A stretch of DNA of 64,000 nucleotides from Streptomyces violaceusniger Tu 4113. GTDB lineage: Bacteria > Actinomycetota > Actinomycetes > Streptomycetales > Streptomycetaceae. Made by a program: the position numbers and the translations under genes. Positions within the stretch are counted from its first letter, which is position 1; every line of letters begins with the position of its first letter. The stretch lies in assembly GCF_000147815.2 (NCBI RefSeq), contig NC_015957.1, positions 6,138,001 through 6,202,000 on the forward strand, in the 5' to 3' direction. Below, in pieces: positions 52,601-61,063 of the stretch. The notes beneath the pieces were generated by a model. That model ran no database searches, was not told where the DNA came from, and worked only from the letters and a program-made list of their open reading frames with translations.

Positions 52601-53266
52601 GCCGCGACGCAGGCTTTCCACGGCCATATGTACCGCGACCAGGGAGGATGCCTGGGCCGCGTCGACGGTCACGCTCGGACCGCTCAGGCCGAGCACATGG
52701 GAGAGCCGGTTCGCGATCATGGCGCGCTGGGTGCCGGTCAGCGTGTGGTGCGAGCGGCCGCGGGCGCTGATCAGCGAGGCGTAGTCGGCGGACCCGGCGC
52801 CGATGAACGCGCCGACGGTGGCTCCCCGCAGGGTGGCGGGCACGATGCCCGCGTCCTCCAGCCCTTCCCATCCCAGCTCCAGTATCAGCCGCTGCTGGGG
52901 GTCCATCGTCACGGCTTCGCGTGGCGAGATGCCGAAGAACGCGGGGTCGAAACGGTCGACGTCGTCGATGAAGCCGCCGTGGCGGATGGCGGGCGGCATG
53001 GACGGGTCGTCCGTCCACCGCCCGGCGGGCACCTCGCTGACCGCCGAGACGCCCTCGCTCAGCAGCCGCCAGAACGCCTCGGGGTCGGATGCCTGCGGAA
53101 AGCGGCAGGACATTCCGACAACGGCGATGGCCTCGTCCGGTTCCATGCTGTTCCTCGGGGCGGAATCGTCTGCGGGACGGTCTGCCGGACCGTTCGCCGG
53201 ATCACCTGCGGGACCGCTCTCACCTGCGGGGTCGCTCGCGGATCCGGTTGCGGGGTCGTCGTTCAC
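36116..53266 (-). CDS. Type I modular polyketide synthase PKS-1, KSQ loading module and modules 1-3
   Basis: This PKS primes the chain. The best start is GTG 53266: it overlaps the NRPS stop as GTGA and has GAGG nine bases upstream, giving 5716 residues. An in-frame GTG at 53290 would add eight residues. The first ~40 residues are Asp/Pro/Ala/Gly-rich, not a docking coil. Order: KSQ-AT-ACP loading module; module 1 KS-AT(YASH)-KR-ACP; module 2 KS-AT(YASH)-DH-KR-ACP; module 3 KS-AT(HAFH)-KR-ACP; C-terminal docking tail ending [14 protein letters not shown]. The loading KS has Gln where the active-site Cys would be (VDAAQASSL), and the loading AT has GHSLGE and HAFHS. By family knowledge this decarboxylates malonyl-ACP to an acetyl starter. 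The KR of module 1 lacks LDD and has the Trp of A-type KRs. Confidence 0.96.
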   Translation of the reverse strand: MNDDPATGSASDPAGESGPAGDPANGPADRPADDSAPRNSMEPDEAIAVVGMSCRFPQASDPEAFWRLLSEGVSAVSEVPAGRWTDDPSMPPAIRHGGFIDDVDRFDPAFFGISPREAVTMDPQQRLILELGWEGLEDAGIVPATLRGATVGAFIGAGSADYASLISARGRSHHTLTGTQRAMIANRLSHVLGLSGPSVTVDAAQASSLVAVHMAVESLRRGESWLALAGGVNLNLSAETAADIAAFGALSPDGRCFTFDARANGYVRGEGGGIVVLKPLSDALADGDTVYCVIEGSAVNNDGGGTSLTAPDPRGQQEVLRLAQRRAAVSPGSVQYVELHGTGTALGDPVEAAALGAVFGRTGTGPVQLGSVKTNIGHLEAAAGIAGLLKTALAIHHRQLPASLHHRTPNPRIPLGELNLEMRLAPGEWPKADKRLIAGVSSFGMGGTNCHVVLAEPPAEVPSHASAHPEPGALPRPIPAPAPLPVCIPVPLALSATTAAALRGQARRLRPYLERSPNLTDLAFSLATIRTTFEHRAVLIAGAATDAAPGLDTLAEGGTAPGLVTGTARAGRLAFAFAGQGSQRLGMGRELSAAFPVFADALDAVCTALDAHLDRPLRDVIHGDDAELLDQTVYAQAGLFAVEVALFRLLEDFGLVPDVLIGHSLGEVSAAHVAGVLSLADAAAFVAARGRLMQAVTEPGAMVLLEASEDEVTRTLMTGEASDDSARICVAAVNGPAATVISGDERAVLHLATEWSHRGRRTKRLRTSHAFHSPHLDPVLDELRHIAESLTYRPPRIPLISNVTGSRATAEELCSPEYWVRHVRRTVRFLDGIRALEGEGVTTIVELGPDKALTTLARDCLTRPGTLVGTLRRDRSEPLALVTALAELYVSGAEVVWDPLVSGGRRIPLPTYAFQRQSYWISPSGPESRRATPGPAVISEPEDTSGPEATSGPEGSDLGRSGGEVLGMVRAHAAVVLGYESVAAIGAERTFKQLGFDSITAVELCERLGEATDLPLPSTLLFDYPTPAALAEHLHRRLHGGVDERTVPATEPTPDSGDPVVIVGMGCRFPGRVHSPEDLWRVVADGEDAISGFPSDRGWDLDGLYHPDPDHPGTSYARDGGFLYDAAEFDAGFFGISPREAAAMDPQQRLLLETAWEALEQAGIPAGHLKGSGTGVFIGASSAGYAADAGDAAEGYRLTGTAASVASGRVSYTLGLEGPAVTVDTACSSSLVALHLAAQSLRAGECSLALAGGVTVMATPAMFVEFSRQRGLAADGRCKAFAAAADGTGWAEGVGMLVVERLSDAERNGHRVLAVVRGSAVNQDGASNGLTAPNGPSQQRVIRQALAGAGLLASDVDAVEAHGTGTTLGDPIEAQALLAAYGQDRDPGRPLWLGSVKSNIGHTQAAAGVAGVIKMVMAIRHAALPKTLHVDAPSPHVDWSGGRVELLTEAMPWPTTGGLRRAGVSSFGVSGTNAHVILEQAPEAAQPTDPIGEGGPEAATVAWVLSGQGEAGLRAQAERLRAFLARGPRPTPAEVGWSLASTRTTLSHRAVVVGADCDELLRGVDAVAEGIPAPGVVRGTGASGDVVFVFPGQGSQWVGMALELLESSSVFAGRMAECADVLAPLVDWSLFDVLADERALGRVDVVQPVLWAVMVSLAELWRSFGVVPSAVVGHSQGEIAAACVAGGLSLVDGARVVVLRSKALLALSGRGGMVSVPVSADRLRDRPGLSVAAVNGPASTVVSGADEVLDAVLAEFPEAKRIPVDYASHSVQVEEIREELAEALAGVEPRGGQVPFYSTVTGRLMDTAELDAGYWYRNLRETVEFQGTVETLIRQGHTVFVEASPHPVLTIGIQDTADATDTDTAIDTVVVGSLRRDDGTIQRLLSHLAELHVRGVRIDWRPLLAGVSPVELPTYAFQRERFWLGAGTAESAESAWRYRIAWRPLPGMDTPTLRGTWLVVVPEGDERAMAGSRALAEQGGARVRTLQVPYDAERQGLTGLLTDVVGSDDISGVVSFLALDERPHPTHAALSLGMAHTVELLCALTAAEVEAPLWCVTRSAVAALPGDSEPNPAQAAVWGFGRVAGLERSGHWGGLIDLPTQWDAQVLRRFVAVLAETVGEDQVAVRPSATLGRRLEPAATTGPADAWRPHGTVLITGGTGALGAHVARWLAQAGAEHLVLLGRRGPQAPGAAALEDELTALGIRVTTTACDVTDRAALAEVLASVPDLTAVVHLAGTVRFGGSIGAALDEYAAVFDAKVTGALHLDELLDHASLEAFVLFSSAAAVWGGAGQAGYAAANALLDGLAQRRRARGLPATSIGWGTWGGSLAPEDEERLNRIGLRPMRPESAVAALRHVVGSDEPCPVIADVGWETFGPAFMAGRPSPLLSELPKLRKNSGAPAVAGDRAGLRRRLAGVPAADQDRMLVDLVREQAAELLGHRHPAAIDPTVPFRQLGFDSLTAVELRTRLNTSTGLRLPATLLFDHPSCRAVADLLCSELLGDRSGSLAVPSAEEAAPVGSVAFDEPIAIIAMSCRFPGDIQSPEDLWRVVSEGREVLCDFPDDRGWDADALYDPDPDRSGTSYARTGGFLYDAAEFDPELFGISPREALAMDPQQRLLLESAWQVLERARMAPTSLRSSRTGVFIGGWAQGYPSASDEGYALTGAATSVMSGRIAYALGLEGPALTVDTACSSSLVALHLASEALRRGECSLALAGGVTVMATPSTFVEFSRQRGLAPDGRCKAFAGAADGTGWGEGVGMLLMERLSDAERNGHRVLAVVRGSAVNQDGASNGLTAPNGPSQQRVIRQALANARLSAVDVDAVEAHGTGTTLGDPIEAQALLAAYGQDRDPGRPLWLGSVKSNIGHTQAAAGVAGVIKMVMALRHGVLPRTLHVDEPTPHVDWSTGAVELLTESAEWPWEDRPRRAGVSAFGVSGTNAHVILEQAPEAPAESGQDRVAPVAVPWVLSGASEAGLRAQIEQLRTFVDDNPALDLADVGWSLASTRALLPYRTVVVGTDLAALRRGLDAVEVTGAVGADRGVVFVFPGQGSQWVGMALELAESSAVFAGRLGECADVLAPLVEWSLWDVLSDEAALGRVDVVQPVLWAVMVSLAELWRSFGVVPSAVVGHSQGEIAAACVAGGLSLEDGARVVVLRSKALLALSGRGGMVSVPVSADRLRDRPGLSVAAVNGPASTVVSGAVDVLDAVLAEFPDAKRIPVDYASHSVQVEEIREELAEALAGVEPCSGRVPFYSAVTGRLMDTTELDARYWYRNLRETVEFQSTVEGLLELGHTVFVEASPHPVLTIGIQDTADAVDTDIVLTGSLRRDDGGLVSFLTALARLHVRGVAVEWRAAFAGLDAHAIDLPTYAFQRRRFWAAPLRSTPGSAEVDHPLVGAVVPLPDSGGALLTGVLSLAGQPWLAEHSVSGVVLFPGTGFVELVLQAGLGLGCGVVEELTLEGPLVLPERGEVEVQVSVGGAGEGGRRSVSVFSCREGEWVRHAVGVLGVADGEVSGVEVWPPVGAERVGVEGVYAALAERGYAYGPVFRGLRDAWRRGDEVFVEAVVPEEARGDAARCAIHPALLDAGLHGVGLGGLITDDGGAYLPFSWSGVRLHAVGASAVRMALAPVGPDAVSLRVTDEAGEAVLSVDSLVLRPVPEAQLADAGVGSRDALYRVEWVDVGVCGVGSFVEWGEVALGGVVPGCVVLSGVDVVGVLEVLRLWVGDERFGGSRLVVVTRGAVSVGGEGVVDVGGGAVWGLVRSAQSEHPGRFVLVDVGEGVGVGGVGGVVPDVVGLGESEVAVRGGRVWVPRLVGVGGGVVGGGAVLGGVALVTGGTGLLGGLVARHLVSVYGVGEVVLVGRRGWGAPGVGGLVGELEGLGARVRVVACDVGDRGAVAELVGSVEGLSVVVHAAGVVDDGVVGSLDGGRLVGVLGPKALGAWYLHELTCGLDLSAFVLFSSAAGVLGNAGQGSYAAANGFLDALAAHRRAQGLPGVSIAWGFWEERSELTIDLAEVQLSRISRSVGTSISSEQGLALFDAALVADEAMVLATPLNMPALREQAAAGTLPSILSGLVTAPVRRAAGTGGTPAGLRHQLAGATEAEREHRVVGLVQEHVAGVLGHVSAESIDTSRTFQEIGFDSLTAVELRNRISAATGVRLPATAVFDHPTPRLLAERVLAEVWGSLPAVAPTAPLPVVDDDDPIVIVGMSCRFPGGVESPEDLWRLVDSATDAVSALPTDRGWDLATLAAGAKDGAGASYARDGGFLYDAAEFDAGFFGISPREALAMDPQQRLLLEAAWEVFERAGIAPDTLKGSRTGVFTGVMYHDYGSWLADVPEDIEGYRGTGIAGSVASGRLAYTFGLEGPALTVDTACSSSLVALHLASESLRRGECSLALAGGVTVLATPQVFVEFSRQGGLAADGRCKSFAAGADGTGWSEGVGLLLVERLSDAERNGHRVLAVVRGSAVNQDGASNGLTAPNGPSQQRVIRQALANARLSAVDVDAVEAHGTGTTLGDPIEAQALLATYGQDRDPGRPLWLGSVKSNIGHTQAAAGVAGVIKMVMAMRHGVLPQSLHIDEPTPHVDWSIGAVRLLGEQTAWPEAGRPRRAGVSSFGASGTNAHVILEQASDPTGEPEPGPERIELPAIPWVLSARDEAGVQAQAVRLWAFAERNPDLDPVDVGWSLASARSALSHRAVVVGADRAGLLGALEGSVVVGVPVGGGLGVVFAGQGSQRLGMGRGLYEAYPVFAGVWDEVCGELDRYLERPLGEVVWGDDAGLIGETAYTQAGLFALEVSLFALVSSWGVKPDYLLGHSIGELAAACVAGVWSLEDAARVVAARGRLMQALPSGGAMVSVAASEGEVRPLLTGGVAVAAVNGPESVVISGDKDEVAEIAGVLAGRGVRTRWLRVSHAFHSSCMDGMLAEFGEVLGSVEFRTPNLPVVSNVSGVVAGEELCSPEYWVRHVRETVRFADGLDTLRALGVGSFLELGPDGTLTALADGDGLPVLRPDRPEPLTAMAALGGLYVRGVQIDWAAVFPGARRVDLPTYAFQRERFWLEPSSAEPATSAVDAAFWDAVERGDLGSFGIDAGQPLSAALPALAAWRRVRQEQSVIDGWRYRLGWAPIPGVSEESVLTGTWLLVVEPGGGADDLMGAMRAAGAEARMVTVAEAAELAEVAAPDTVPAAAGVVSLLPVEETVLLLQTLRTTAPLWCVTRGAVSVVDGDVVDSDQAGVWGLGRVIGLEHPDRWGGLIDLPPVVDEGVGSWLCRVLSGGTGEDQVAVRAAGAWGARLTRLAPAADTSAEWRGRGAALVTGGTGALGGHVARWLAGAGVQRIVLASRRGAEAPGVAELVAGLEELGAVVSVVGCDVADRGEVAALVAGIADLRVVVHTAGVLDDGVLESLTSERIREVMRVKVAGARYLDELTRGRDLDAFVLFSSAAGTMGNAGQGSYAAANAVLDGLAQRRRAEGLVATSLAWGAWADSGMGAAQRQLPGMPPDLAIAALQQSLVADETTMMIADVEWSSFGSRFTAVRPSPLLSELLTIATPPMEPVEEFATRLRGMSRIERDRAVLELVRTHVAVVLGHAKPASVDPSRTFQEVGFDSLTAVELRNRLATATGVPFPASVIFDYPTTAALAGHVRAQLVQGETEDDTTPALDELNRLEAVLSDLSPSDVAGAEVAAKIKSLLAHWGAATDRDIELDSATDEEMFDLLGKEFGIS
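41260..42269 (-). repeat. Near-identical KR-region block, copy B (module 2)
   Basis: 1010 bases, the partner of 31429-32462. One visible change turns Arg to Trp (GRRGRGAP versus GRRGWGAP). Both copies favour GGT, GGG, GTG and TTG codons, unlike the GGC/GTC/CTC style of neighbouring DNA. Confidence 0.9.
42534..42979 (-). repeat. Near-identical DH-region block, copy B (module 2)
   Basis: Partner of 32727-33172, with the same length and order relative to the KR block as in module 4. Confidence 0.9.
45790..50090 (-). other. PKS module 1: KS-AT(methylmalonyl)-KR(A-type)-ACP
   Basis: KS with DTACSSS near 49580. AT with GHSQGE and YASHS near 47965, the methylmalonyl signature. KR with GGTGALG near 46790 and catalytic Tyr in AGYAAANA. 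The LDD motif is absent ([13 protein letters not shown]) and a Trp is present (AAVWGGAGQ), the A-type pattern that gives an L-configured hydroxyl. ACP with [11 protein letters not shown]. Confidence 0.9.
50150..51560 (-). other. Loading module AT (malonyl type) and ACP
   Basis: The AT runs from [12 protein letters not shown] with the serine motif GHSLGE and the selectivity motif HAFHS (about 50945-50965), which indicates malonyl-CoA. The ACP follows with [11 protein letters not shown]. With the KSQ this predicts an acetyl starter. A repetitive Pro/Glu/Gly linker ([17 protein letters not shown]) separates AT from ACP. Confidence 0.88.
51870..53130 (-). other. Loading module KSQ domain
   Basis: A ketosynthase-like domain from [12 protein letters not shown] to [10 protein letters not shown]. 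The active-site Cys codon is replaced by CAG (Gln) at 52654-52652, within VDAAQASSL. By family knowledge a KSQ decarboxylates an extender loaded on its ACP and does not condense. The usual motif reads DTAQSSS, so the Ala residues on both sides of the Gln are departures. The His motifs (ELHGTGT and [12 protein letters not shown]) are kept. Confidence 0.93.
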
Positions 53267-56200
53267 TGATCGCGACCTCGGACCTGCCACACCTGCGAGA
53301 CCGACCGTCCGGGGTCCGCGGCGGCCGTGGAGACCACCGCCACCACGTCGTCGCAGAACCGCTCGATCGTGGCACGGTCGAAGAGGGAGGTGCTGAACAG
53401 CACGGTGCCGGCGAGGCCGCCGTCCTCCGCGCTCTCGTACAGGTCGATCTCCATGTCCACGTTGACCGTCACCGGTGGGTGGGTCATCAGGAACGGCTCG
53501 GCGGTCAGCCCGGTGAGCATGAGGGGCCGCTGTGGGGTGTTGACGATCTGGAAGATCACCTTTACCGGCGGATCGTCCGAGAACCGCGTCCCGGCGTGGC
53601 CGCCGGTGGGTGCGTCCGAGTGCTTGAGTACGGAGACGAACGGCACGTCCTGGTGGGTAAAGGCGTCGGACATCGCATCACGCACCGTGGCCAGCAGTGT
53701 GCCGAAGTCCGTGGCGCCGGAGACCTCGGTGCGCAGCGCCAGCATCTTGGAGACGAGGCCCACCACGTTCTCCAGTTCGTCCCGGCCACGGTTGGCCATG
53801 GGCACGCCGACGAGGACGTCCTGGTTGTCCGAGCGGGCGGACATGACCACCTTCAGCGCGGTCAGCAGCGTCATGTACAAGGTGGCGCTGCACGATTCGC
53901 CCAGCCGCCGGGCCGCCTCCACGGCGTCCTTCGGCAGTCGCCAGTGGTAGATGCCGCTCTCGTACCGGGCCGACGTGGCGCGGGGCCGGTCGGTGGGCAG
54001 TTCGGCAGGTGTCATTCCGTCGAAGTGCCGCTGCCAGTAGTCGAGTTGGCGTCGCAGCAGATCCCCGCGCAACCACTCGCGCTCCCAGTTCGCGACATCG
54101 GCGTACTGGACGGGCACGGGTGGCAGATCGGGTTCGGCGCCGCGCAGCAGGGCCGAGTACACGATGGACAGATCGCGGACCAGCACACCTTGGGACCAGC
54201 CGTCGGTGACCAGATGGTGCAGGGTGAGCACCAGCACATGGTCGAGCTCGGCCAGGCGCAGCACGCGCAGCCTCGCCAGTGGGCCGCTCGTGAGGTCGAA
54301 GGGCCGTGCCGCCTCCTGTCCGGCCAGTACGGAGGCTTCGGCCTCGTCGTCCGCCTCGGCCACCTCCACCTGGACCGGCACATTCGGCCGGACCACCTGG
54401 AGGTATCCGCCGGCTTCCCTGACGAAGGTGGTGCGCAGGGCCTCGTGCCGGTCGATCAGCAGGTCCATCGCCCGCCGCAGGCAGTCGAGGTCCAGTTCGC
54501 CCGACACCCGCACGGCCATGGGGATGTTCCAGTGCCCGGCGTCGAGGACATCGCCGAAGAAGAGGTCCGTCTGCTGCTGTGCGAAGGTGAGGGGAACGGC
54601 CTGATCGCGCCGTGTGGGGACCAGCGGCGGCAGCTCGGGTTCGGGAACGGACCGGGCCGCGGCGGTGAGCGTGGCCGCCAGTTCCCTGGGGGTGCGCTGC
54701 TGGAAAACGGTCTTCAGCGGTACGTCGATGCCAAGGGCGGTCCGGAGCCTGGCGACCACCCTGGTGGCGATAAGGGAGTGGCCGCCCAGTGCGAAGAAGT
54801 CGTCGTCGATTCCGACCCTGGTGGCGCCGAGCAGATCCGCGTAGACCCGGCAGACGGCCTCTTCCCCGGGGGTGCGGGGGGCGACGTAGCCGACCTCGAG
54901 CACGGTGCGCAGGTCGGGGGCGGGCAGCGCCTTCCGGTCGATCTTGCCGCCGGAGGTCAGGGGCATGGTGTCCAGCAGGACGAATGCGGAGGGCACCATG
55001 TATTCGGGCACCGCGGACTCGACATGCCGGCGCAGGGTTTCGGTCAGCCGGTCGTGCCGGTCCGCGGCGGTGGCATCGGCCACCACATAGGCCACCAGCC
55101 GCTTGTCGCCCGGGGTGTCCTCACGCACCATCACGGCCGTGTGCAGCACATCCTGGTGCCTGGCGAGGATGGCCTCGATCTCGCCCGGTTCGATCCGGAA
55201 GCCACGGATCTTCACCTGGTCGTCGATCCGGCCGAGGTATTCCAGGTTTCCGTCGGGCAGCCAGCGCACCAGGTCGCCGGAGCGGTACATCCGCGATCCA
55301 TCGCCATGGAACGGGTTCGCCACGAACCGGGAGGCGGTCAGATCCGGGCGGCCGAGATAGCCCCTGGCCAGGCCCGCTCCGGCCACGCACAGCTCACCGG
55401 GCACCCCCACGGGGACGGGTCGGAGCCGCCGGTCGACGACATACACCCGGGTGTTGCCGATCGGGCGGCCGATGGGGGCGGTGAGCGGCCACTCGGCCAC
55501 CTCGGCGGGGAGCGAGTAGGAGGTCACCACATGGGCTTCGCTGGGACCGTAGTGGTTGTGCAGCCGCAGCTCGGGGCGGCGGGCGCACAGCTCGCGCAGG
55601 TCGTGGTGGAGGGAGAGGGGTTCACCGGCCTGTGAGAGATGGCGCAGCGCGGCCAGCTCGGTGCCGTGCGGATCCACCTCCTCGGAGATCGCCCGCAGCA
55701 TCACGTTCGGGACGAAGAGCTGGTCGATCTGGTGGGCGTGGATCCATCGGGCGAACTCCACGGGGTCCATGCGCAGTTCTTCGCCGGGGACGACGATCGT
55801 CTCGCCGTACAGCAGCGCCGAGAAGATCTCCTGCAGCGAGATGTCGAAGGTCAGCGTGGCGAACTGGGCCGTCTTGGCATCGGGGCCGATCGGCAGGGCC
55901 TGCTTCTGCCAGGCCACCAGGTTGAGCACACAGGAGGCGGGCATGAGGATGCCCTTGGGGACTCCGGTGGAGCCGGAGGTGTAGATGACATAGGCGAGGT
56001 TCTGGGCGCTGGGCCGTGCCGTGGGCGGGGTCAGGGGCCGCCCGGTGAGCGATTCGCGCTCGGCGTCGAGCAGGATGAGCCGGATCCCGGCCGTCCCGGC
56101 CTCCGTTTCGGAGGGCTTTTCGAGCAGGCTGCTGAAGCGCTGTTGGGTGACGGCGACGGTCACCCCGGCGTCGGCCAGTACGAACTGGATGCGGTCCCGG

Positions 56201-57945
56201 GGGTGGTTCGGGTCGATCGGCACATAGGCCGCTCCGAGCTTGAGGATCGCGAGGATCGCCACGATCATCTCGGCGCCGCGGTCGACACAGAGTCCGACCA
56301 GGGTCTCGGGGCCGATCCCCCGGCTCTCCAGCAGGTGGGCGAGCTGGTTCGACCGCTGGTCCAGCTCGGCGTAGGTGATGCGGTCGCCGCCGCTGATCAC
56401 GGCCACCACGTGGGGGCGGCGCTCGGCCTGGGCGGTGAAGAGCGCGGGCAGCGATCCGGCCGGTACGGGGCCCGTGGTGTGGTTGAACTCCTCCAGGACC
56501 TCTCCGCGCTCGGCGTCGTCGAGCGGGGAGATCTCCGAGATGGGCCGGTCCGGCTCGGCCAGAACACCTCGCAGGACGACGGTGACATGGTGCAGCAGCC
56601 GTTCGACGGTGCTCCTGTCGAACAGGGCCTTGCTGAAGACGACATGACCGAGCACTCCGTCCTCGGTCTCGACGAGATGGACCTCCAGGTCCATGCGCGT
56701 GAGGATCCGGCCGTGGTCGTAGGGCTCGGTCTCCGCGCCGGGCAGGGCGAGCCGCTCCCCCGGCACGTTGATCATCTGGAAGAGCACCTGCACCAGCGGG
56801 TTCCGGGACAGGTCCCGCTCCGGGTGCACCTGCTCCACCAGATACTCGAAGGGCAGATCGCCATGGGCGAAGGCGCCGGCCGCCATGTCCCGGACCCGTG
56901 CCAGCAGTTGGCGGAAGGTGGGGTCGCCGGACAGGTCGGTCCGCAGCACCACGGTATTGACGAAGAACCCGATGAGGCCCTCGACTTCGGCGCGGCCCCG
57001 GTTGGCCACGGGAGTGCCCACCGTGATGTCGTCGCTGTCCACATACCGGCCCAGGACCAGTTGGAAGGCGGCCAGCAAGGTCATGTAGAGGGTCGCGTTC
57101 TCACCGGCGCCCAGCCGGCGGGCGGCCTGGATCAGTTCGGCGGGCAGCTCCCAGCGCACCGCGTCGCCTTCCTGGCGGGCGACCGAGGGCCGGGGCCGGT
57201 CGGTGGGCAGCTCCAGCGCGGGCGCCATACCGTCGAGCCGCTTCGTCCAGTAGTCGAGCTGGCGGCGCAGGGTCGGACCGGACAGCCAGTCGCGCTCCCA
57301 CTCCGCGTAGTCGGCGTACTGCACGGGCAGCGGCGGCAGTACGGGCTCCCGCCCGGCCTCGAGCGCCTCGTACGCGGCGGACAGCTCGCCCACCACAATG
57401 CCCTGTGACCAGGCGTCCGTGGCCACATGGTGCACCGTCAGCAGCAGGACGTGGTCGTGGTCGTCCAGCCGCAGCACCTTGGCCCGCAGCAAGGGGCCGG
57501 TGCTCAGGTCGAAGGGCTCGGTGATCTCCGCTCCGGCGAGCTGCCGGACCGCGGCGAGCCGCTCCTCCTCCGGGCCGTCGGGCACCGATTCGATCCGCAC
57601 CGGGACGGGGGCGGGGGGCTGGATCGACTGCACCGGTTGGCCGCCGGTCTCGGTGAAGGTGGTGCGCAGCGCCTCGTGCCGGGCGACCACCAGCGAAAGG
57701 GCCCGGGAGAGATGAGCGACGTCCAGGCGGCCGCGCACCCGCACCGCGAACGGGAGGTTGTACGAGGCGTTGCCGGGCTCAAGCTGGTCCAGAAACCACA
57801 GTCGTCGCTGCGCGAATGACGCCCTCAGCTCCCGGTCCCTGGAGACCGGCACCACACCCGTGGATTCCTTTCGCCTGGTGCGCTCGAAGAGATTGCTCAT
57901 GGCCGCGCTGAGGCCTTGGGATTTGGGCGCGCCTGATTGCCCCAC
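53263..57945 (-). CDS. Single-module NRPS, C-A-PCP-C, resembling RapP/FkbP/MerP
   Basis: A 1560-residue NRPS. C1 is at about residues 38-470 with HHVATDA near 171 (canonical HHxxxDG, Gly replaced by Ala). The A domain is at 490-985 with [11 protein letters not shown] near 653, [15 protein letters not shown] and GKIDRKALP. The PCP is near 1053 (GGHSL). C2 is at 1105-1545 with canonical HHLVTDG. There is no TE, epimerase or reductase. GTG 57945 is chosen over ATG 57900 because GGAAGG lies seven bases upstream. Size and order match the RapP/FkbP/MerP enzymes, which append pipecolate to a finished polyketide and use the last C domain for ring closure. PKS-1 has its own KSQ loader, so this module most likely acts at the end of the line. 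My hand-read pocket is D-I-Q-F-S-A-H-V-V-K, for which I cannot name a substrate. Confidence 0.9.
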   Translation of the reverse strand: MGQSGAPKSQGLSAAMSNLFERTRRKESTGVVPVSRDRELRASFAQRRLWFLDQLEPGNASYNLPFAVRVRGRLDVAHLSRALSLVVARHEALRTTFTETGGQPVQSIQPPAPVPVRIESVPDGPEEERLAAVRQLAGAEITEPFDLSTGPLLRAKVLRLDDHDHVLLLTVHHVATDAWSQGIVVGELSAAYEALEAGREPVLPPLPVQYADYAEWERDWLSGPTLRRQLDYWTKRLDGMAPALELPTDRPRPSVARQEGDAVRWELPAELIQAARRLGAGENATLYMTLLAAFQLVLGRYVDSDDITVGTPVANRGRAEVEGLIGFFVNTVVLRTDLSGDPTFRQLLARVRDMAAGAFAHGDLPFEYLVEQVHPERDLSRNPLVQVLFQMINVPGERLALPGAETEPYDHGRILTRMDLEVHLVETEDGVLGHVVFSKALFDRSTVERLLHHVTVVLRGVLAEPDRPISEISPLDDAERGEVLEEFNHTTGPVPAGSLPALFTAQAERRPHVVAVISGGDRITYAELDQRSNQLAHLLESRGIGPETLVGLCVDRGAEMIVAILAILKLGAAYVPIDPNHPRDRIQFVLADAGVTVAVTQQRFSSLLEKPSETEAGTAGIRLILLDAERESLTGRPLTPPTARPSAQNLAYVIYTSGSTGVPKGILMPASCVLNLVAWQKQALPIGPDAKTAQFATLTFDISLQEIFSALLYGETIVVPGEELRMDPVEFARWIHAHQIDQLFVPNVMLRAISEEVDPHGTELAALRHLSQAGEPLSLHHDLRELCARRPELRLHNHYGPSEAHVVTSYSLPAEVAEWPLTAPIGRPIGNTRVYVVDRRLRPVPVGVPGELCVAGAGLARGYLGRPDLTASRFVANPFHGDGSRMYRSGDLVRWLPDGNLEYLGRIDDQVKIRGFRIEPGEIEAILARHQDVLHTAVMVREDTPGDKRLVAYVVADATAADRHDRLTETLRRHVESAVPEYMVPSAFVLLDTMPLTSGGKIDRKALPAPDLRTVLEVGYVAPRTPGEEAVCRVYADLLGATRVGIDDDFFALGGHSLIATRVVARLRTALGIDVPLKTVFQQRTPRELAATLTAAARSVPEPELPPLVPTRRDQAVPLTFAQQQTDLFFGDVLDAGHWNIPMAVRVSGELDLDCLRRAMDLLIDRHEALRTTFVREAGGYLQVVRPNVPVQVEVAEADDEAEASVLAGQEAARPFDLTSGPLARLRVLRLAELDHVLVLTLHHLVTDGWSQGVLVRDLSIVYSALLRGAEPDLPPVPVQYADVANWEREWLRGDLLRRQLDYWQRHFDGMTPAELPTDRPRATSARYESGIYHWRLPKDAVEAARRLGESCSATLYMTLLTALKVVMSARSDNQDVLVGVPMANRGRDELENVVGLVSKMLALRTEVSGATDFGTLLATVRDAMSDAFTHQDVPFVSVLKHSDAPTGGHAGTRFSDDPPVKVIFQIVNTPQRPLMLTGLTAEPFLMTHPPVTVNVDMEIDLYESAEDGGLAGTVLFSTSLFDRATIERFCDDVVAVVSTAAADPGRSVSQVWQVRGRDQ
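53276..53279 (-). promoter_or_regulatory. Ribosome binding site deciding the PKS-1 start
   Basis: GAGG nine bases before GTG 53266. With the GTGA overlap this supports that start over the GTG at 53290. Confidence 0.6.
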
Positions 57946-57952
57946 AACACAG

Positions 57953-57958
57953 CCTTCC
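57953..57958 (-). promoter_or_regulatory. Ribosome binding site deciding the NRPS start
   Basis: GGAAGG seven bases before GTG 57945. The internal ATG at 57900 has no comparable site at a good distance. Confidence 0.6.
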
Positions 57959-58039
57959 CCGACGACTGATGGAAATGGTTTTGCGCGTTTATTTCGCTGA
58001 TACTGCGACTGATGCTTGCACAGTTGTGGCGCGGACGCC

Positions 58040-58068
58040 GTTTAAAGGGAAGTCAGCACGGTGCACAA
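58040..58068 (-). promoter_or_regulatory. Weak candidate promoter P2 near the NRPS
   Basis: On the minus strand: TTGTGC (58068-58063), 17-base spacer, TTAAAC (58045-58040). It would give an 85-90 base leader. Both hexamers are poor matches, so this is tentative. Confidence 0.25.
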
Positions 58069-58402
58069 GTCGGCACCGGTGCACCATCGCCCGGGCCCGC
58101 GCCGGTATTTCGACGTGCGGCACATCGAGATACGGAGTGCGGGGAAGCAGGCCCGTCGGCTGAAACTCGCCGGGTGAGCGGCGTCGATATCCGACGCGAG
58201 CATCCGGCGCACCTCGAACTCTTCGGAGCGGGCGGGCGGTTGAGCGACAGCCTGCGCACCGGTGCCCACCAGGCTCTTACCGGATTCGTAAGGCGGCAGC
58301 CATGCGGTGACGCCAGGGCCGGGCAGGGGATTTCCGCGAAATCCGCCACGCTGCGGCGAGATGTCGCTTTCCTCGCGATCCAAGACAGCATTTCCTGAGG
58401 TC

Positions 58403-58422
58403 GACCGATCGGTCAATCGGTC
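58403..58422. promoter_or_regulatory. Palindrome with an extra half-site, candidate repressor operator
   Basis: A perfect 12-base palindrome, GACCGATCGGTC (58403-58414), is followed by a further ATCGGTC half-site (58416-58422). It is of the kind bound by TetR-family dimers. It lies about 105-125 bases downstream of the P1 start, inside the leader. It does not resemble the operator next to the TetR gene in this window. Confidence 0.4.
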
Positions 58423-58533
58423 CATTAAGACATCACGCGCTACCAGCCGCGCGATCCTGGTGATATCGGATGCGCGCAACGCCAAAACACTCACCACAGC
58501 CCCCGTTCGCCGTCCAGCGAGTCCCCTGAGGTG

Positions 58534-58563
58534 AACCTAGATCGTTGGCTGATCCGCTGTCAA
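58534..58563 (-). promoter_or_regulatory. Candidate operon promoter P1
   Basis: On the minus strand: TTGACA (58563-58558), 18-base spacer, TAGGTT (58539-58534). The -35 is a perfect consensus and the -10 fits TAnnnT. Transcription would start near 58527 and read into the NRPS with a leader of about 580 bases. It lies about 100 bases past the LysR stop. Confidence 0.5.
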
Positions 58564-58629
58564 CCCGCACCTTTTCGGCGATAAATAGCGGGAGTTGCCG
58601 ACCTGCGCGAACTCACCGGGCCGCATGAT

Positions 58630-58643
58630 CCGCCGGTCGGCGG
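58630..58643 (-). terminator. GC-rich dyad after the LysR gene, possible weak terminator
   Basis: CCGCCGGTCGGCGG forms a stem of five to six base pairs about 18 bases past the LysR stop. No T-run follows, so intrinsic termination is doubtful. Confidence 0.25.
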
Positions 58644-58660
58644 TGACGCGGTGATTTCGG

Positions 58661-59590
58661 TCACCACGCCCATTTCGGCGTCCAGGCGCCGGTGTCGCGG
58701 TGGCCGGGCGGCGCGGCGGCGAGGTGGTCGCGGAGCACGGTGAGGGCGGGATGCGGGTTGTCGCGGTGCCGGATCAGCGAATGCGGATAGACCGGGGTCG
58801 GGTGGCGCACCGCGATGCGCCGCAGCCCGTAGTCGGCGGGCCAGACAAGGCGGGTCAGTTCGCCGACGAAGGTCGCCAGCGTCGAGGAGTCGGCGATCGT
58901 GTCGAGGAGCGGCTCGGGCCCGAAGTACGGGCCGATCGCGTCGATGGTGATCCCGAACGCGGCGGCGAGGTCGTCGTAGTAGGCGGCCCATTCGGTACCG
59001 GGGACGATGCCCGGCATCCAGATCCGGTGTCCGGCGAGCTCGGCGGGGGTGACCTCGCGGGCGGCGGCGAGCTCATGGGACGGTCCGGTGAGGAGCTGGA
59101 TGGGCTCGTCGTGGACCCGGGTGGCCTCGATGCCGCCGGGGAGCCGCCGGGCGGGCACGGTCACCGCCCGGAACGACGCGTCGATCGTGCCGGTGCGCAC
59201 GGCGGCGATGGCCGCGTCGGCGTCGAAGAGGGTCACCACATCGAGTTCGACCTCGGGGTGCGCCTGGTGGAATCCGCGGAGCAGATCGGCCGGTGCGAGC
59301 CGCCGCCCGATCACATCGACGCGCAGCGCGCGGCGGCCGGGGCGTACGGAGGCGGCGGCCCGCTCCTCGGCCCGCAGAAGCTCCCGGGCGTGGGGCAGGA
59401 ACGCCTGCCCGTCGATGGTGAGCCGGGCTCCGCGCGCGGTACGGGTGAACAGCCGCACACCGAGCTCCTTCTCCAGCGCGGCGATGCGCTTGGAGACGGC
59501 CTGCTGGGTGATGGACAGCTCGGCGGCCGCCTCCTGGAATTGGCCCGCGTCCGCGACGGCGACGAAGGTGCGCACGGCCTTGAGGTCCAC
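58661..59590 (-). CDS. LysR-family transcriptional regulator
   Basis: A 309-residue protein, normal for the family. The N-terminal winged helix-turn-helix (DLKAVRTFVAVADAGQFQEA, then SITQQAVSKRIAALEKELG) is at residues 2-60. A LysR substrate-binding domain fills about residues 90-290. GTG 59590 is chosen because it starts right at DLKAVRTF and has AAGGTGG five bases upstream; GTG 59599 is the alternative. The gene is divergent from the MFS exporter at 59729 with 138 bases between, the usual layout for a LysR protein and its target. It reads in the same direction as the biosynthetic operon and ends about 100 bases before P1. The inducer is unknown. Control of the PKS operon cannot be excluded. 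Confidence 0.88.
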   Translation of the reverse strand: MDLKAVRTFVAVADAGQFQEAAAELSITQQAVSKRIAALEKELGVRLFTRTARGARLTIDGQAFLPHARELLRAEERAAASVRPGRRALRVDVIGRRLAPADLLRGFHQAHPEVELDVVTLFDADAAIAAVRTGTIDASFRAVTVPARRLPGGIEATRVHDEPIQLLTGPSHELAAAREVTPAELAGHRIWMPGIVPGTEWAAYYDDLAAAFGITIDAIGPYFGPEPLLDTIADSSTLATFVGELTRLVWPADYGLRRIAVRHPTPVYPHSLIRHRDNPHPALTVLRDHLAAAPPGHRDTGAWTPKWAW

Positions 59591-59607
59591 GTCGGCCACC
59601 TTAGCCG

Positions 59608-59624
59608 CACAACTCCTGGTTGTG
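59608..59624. promoter_or_regulatory. Inverted repeat in the LysR/MFS divergent region
   Basis: CACAAC, five bases, GTTGTG: a perfect 6-base inverted repeat, 18 bases upstream of the LysR start. Its position suits an autoregulatory site. It is not a classic T-N11-A LysR box. Confidence 0.4.
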
Positions 59625-59728
59625 GCATGTCGAGGGCGTTGTTTGAACCGCCCGCCGCGGCTCGCTTGGATATCGCCCGTTCTATGTGAGGTTCTTCGGG
59701 CGGGACGGCGAGGAGGAGTGCGCTGCAC

Positions 59729-60979
59729 ATGGGGTCGAGGCGGAAGCTGGGGCGGCAGTTCGGATGGCTCTGGGGGGCGTACGCGGTCAGCGCGTTCGGC
59801 ACCTGGCTCGCGTTCGACGCGTTCCCGATGATCGCGATCATGGTGCTCCATGCCGGGGCGGCCCAGGTGTCGCTGCTGGCGGCCGCGGGACTCGCGGTGG
59901 GCGCGGCGGTGGCGCTGCCGCTCGGGCCGTGGATGGAGTTCCGCCGCAAGCGGCCGGTGATGATCGCGATGGATGTGGTCCGGTTCGCGGCCCTGACGAC
60001 CGTCCCCGTCCTGTTCCTGCTCGGCCGGCTCACCTTCGCCCAGCTCGTGGTCGTGTCGGTCGTCGTCTCCGCGGCCGACATCGCCTTCACCACGGCCAGT
60101 GGGGCGTGTCTGAAGGGGCTGGTGCCGCGGGAGGACCTGCTGGTGGCGAACGCGCGGTTCGAGTCCACGGCCTGGACCGCCACCATGCTCGGACCACAGA
60201 TCGGCGGGGCCGCGATCGGGCTCTTCGGTCCGGTGATGACCGTGGCGGCCAATGCGGTCAGCTTTCTGCTCTCCGCGGCGGGGATCCGGGCGATCGGCGA
60301 CACGGAGCCACGCCCCGCGCGCACCGGCCCGCCGCCACGGCTCCGGGCCGGTGAGCTGCTGGAGGGCTGGCGGTGCATTCTGACCCACCCGACGCTGCGC
60401 CCGCTGTTCTTCAACCAGGTCCTGGTGGGCGGGCTGATCATGGCGACCGCGCCGCTGCTCGCCGTCCTCATGCTGAGCAGCCTGGGGTTCGCGCCCTGGC
60501 AGTACGCCATGGCCTTCACACTGCCCTGCATCGGGGGTCTGATCGGCTCCCGGCTGGCTCCCCGGCTGTCGGAACGGTTCGGGCGGCACCGGGTCATGCT
60601 GATCTCGGGGGCGCTGCGGGCGTGCTGGTTGCCGGGGTTGGCCTTCGTCCGCCCCGGTACGGCGGGACTGGTGCTGGTCATGGTGGTCGAGCTGGGGCTG
60701 ATCTCCTGCATGGGCGTGTTCACCCCGCTGTACGCCACCTATCGGCTCGACCGGACCCCGGCGGACCGGGTCGCCCGTACCCTCTCCGCGTGGTCGGTCT
60801 CCAGCAAGGCCACCGTCGCGACCCTGACCGCCCTGTGGGGTCTGCTGGCCGCTGTCACCGGCCCCCGGATCGCGATCGCCATAGCCGGACTCCTCAGCCT
60901 GGCGACCCCGCTCCTCCTCCCCCGGCACGAGCACGACGCGTCCCGATCCGAGCAGGAACCGGCGCCGAGCCACACCTGA
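59729..60979 (+). CDS. Major facilitator superfamily transporter
   Basis: A 416-residue integral membrane protein with about 12 hydrophobic segments, from FGWLWGAYAVSAFGTWLAF to IAIAIAGLLSLATPLLL. The loop after the second segment carries a motif-A-like basic stretch (GPWMEFRRKRPVMIAMD). A second such loop (RLAPRLSERFGRHRVML) follows the central cytoplasmic region. It looks like the drug/siderophore exporter type of MFS. The start is ATG 59729 with GAGGAGGA eleven bases upstream. It is divergent from the LysR gene and may be its target. Whether it exports the product of the adjacent cluster cannot be told from sequence. The tail is hydrophilic (HEHDASRSEQEPAPSHT). Confidence 0.88.
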   Translation: MGSRRKLGRQFGWLWGAYAVSAFGTWLAFDAFPMIAIMVLHAGAAQVSLLAAAGLAVGAAVALPLGPWMEFRRKRPVMIAMDVVRFAALTTVPVLFLLGRLTFAQLVVVSVVVSAADIAFTTASGACLKGLVPREDLLVANARFESTAWTATMLGPQIGGAAIGLFGPVMTVAANAVSFLLSAAGIRAIGDTEPRPARTGPPPRLRAGELLEGWRCILTHPTLRPLFFNQVLVGGLIMATAPLLAVLMLSSLGFAPWQYAMAFTLPCIGGLIGSRLAPRLSERFGRHRVMLISGALRACWLPGLAFVRPGTAGLVLVMVVELGLISCMGVFTPLYATYRLDRTPADRVARTLSAWSVSSKATVATLTALWGLLAAVTGPRIAIAIAGLLSLATPLLLPRHEHDASRSEQEPAPSHT

Positions 60980-61014
60980 TCCGCGGTCTGCATGACCAAT
61001 CTGAACATGCGTCC

Positions 61015-61041
61015 TGAACGACCGTTCTGAACGGACGTTCA
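61015..61041. promoter_or_regulatory. 27-base palindromic operator upstream of the TetR gene
   Basis: TGAACG-A-CCGTTC-T-GAACGG-A-CGTTCA is palindromic at all but three positions (the single A, T and A). It ends 22 bases before ATG 61064. It overlaps a possible -35 (CTGAAC, 61027-61032), with TAGGGT at 61051-61056 as a possible -10 after an 18-base spacer. This is a textbook position for autorepression. Confidence 0.75.
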
Positions 61042-61063
61042 AGATTGGGGTAGGGTGGCCGGC

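Larger units (their letters stand above)
57946..58660. other. Control region between the NRPS and the LysR gene
   Basis: 715 bases without a credible gene. Open frames across it have no recognisable motif. It contains two candidate minus-strand promoters, a palindromic cluster at 58403-58422, and a direct repeat CGGTGCAC at 58059-58066 and 58077-58084 (18 bases apart). A GC-rich dyad lies just after the LysR stop. The stretch 57960-58060 is noticeably more A/T-rich than the coding DNA, as expected of a promoter region. Confidence 0.7.

Noticed and set aside
53266..53290. GTG 53290 as the PKS-1 start
   Set aside because: The GTGA overlap and GAGG spacing favour GTG 53266.
58042..58497. A 151-codon minus-strand frame between P1 and the NRPS
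   Set aside because: No recognisable motif, Arg/Ser-rich composition and no convincing ribosome site. Treated as leader DNA.
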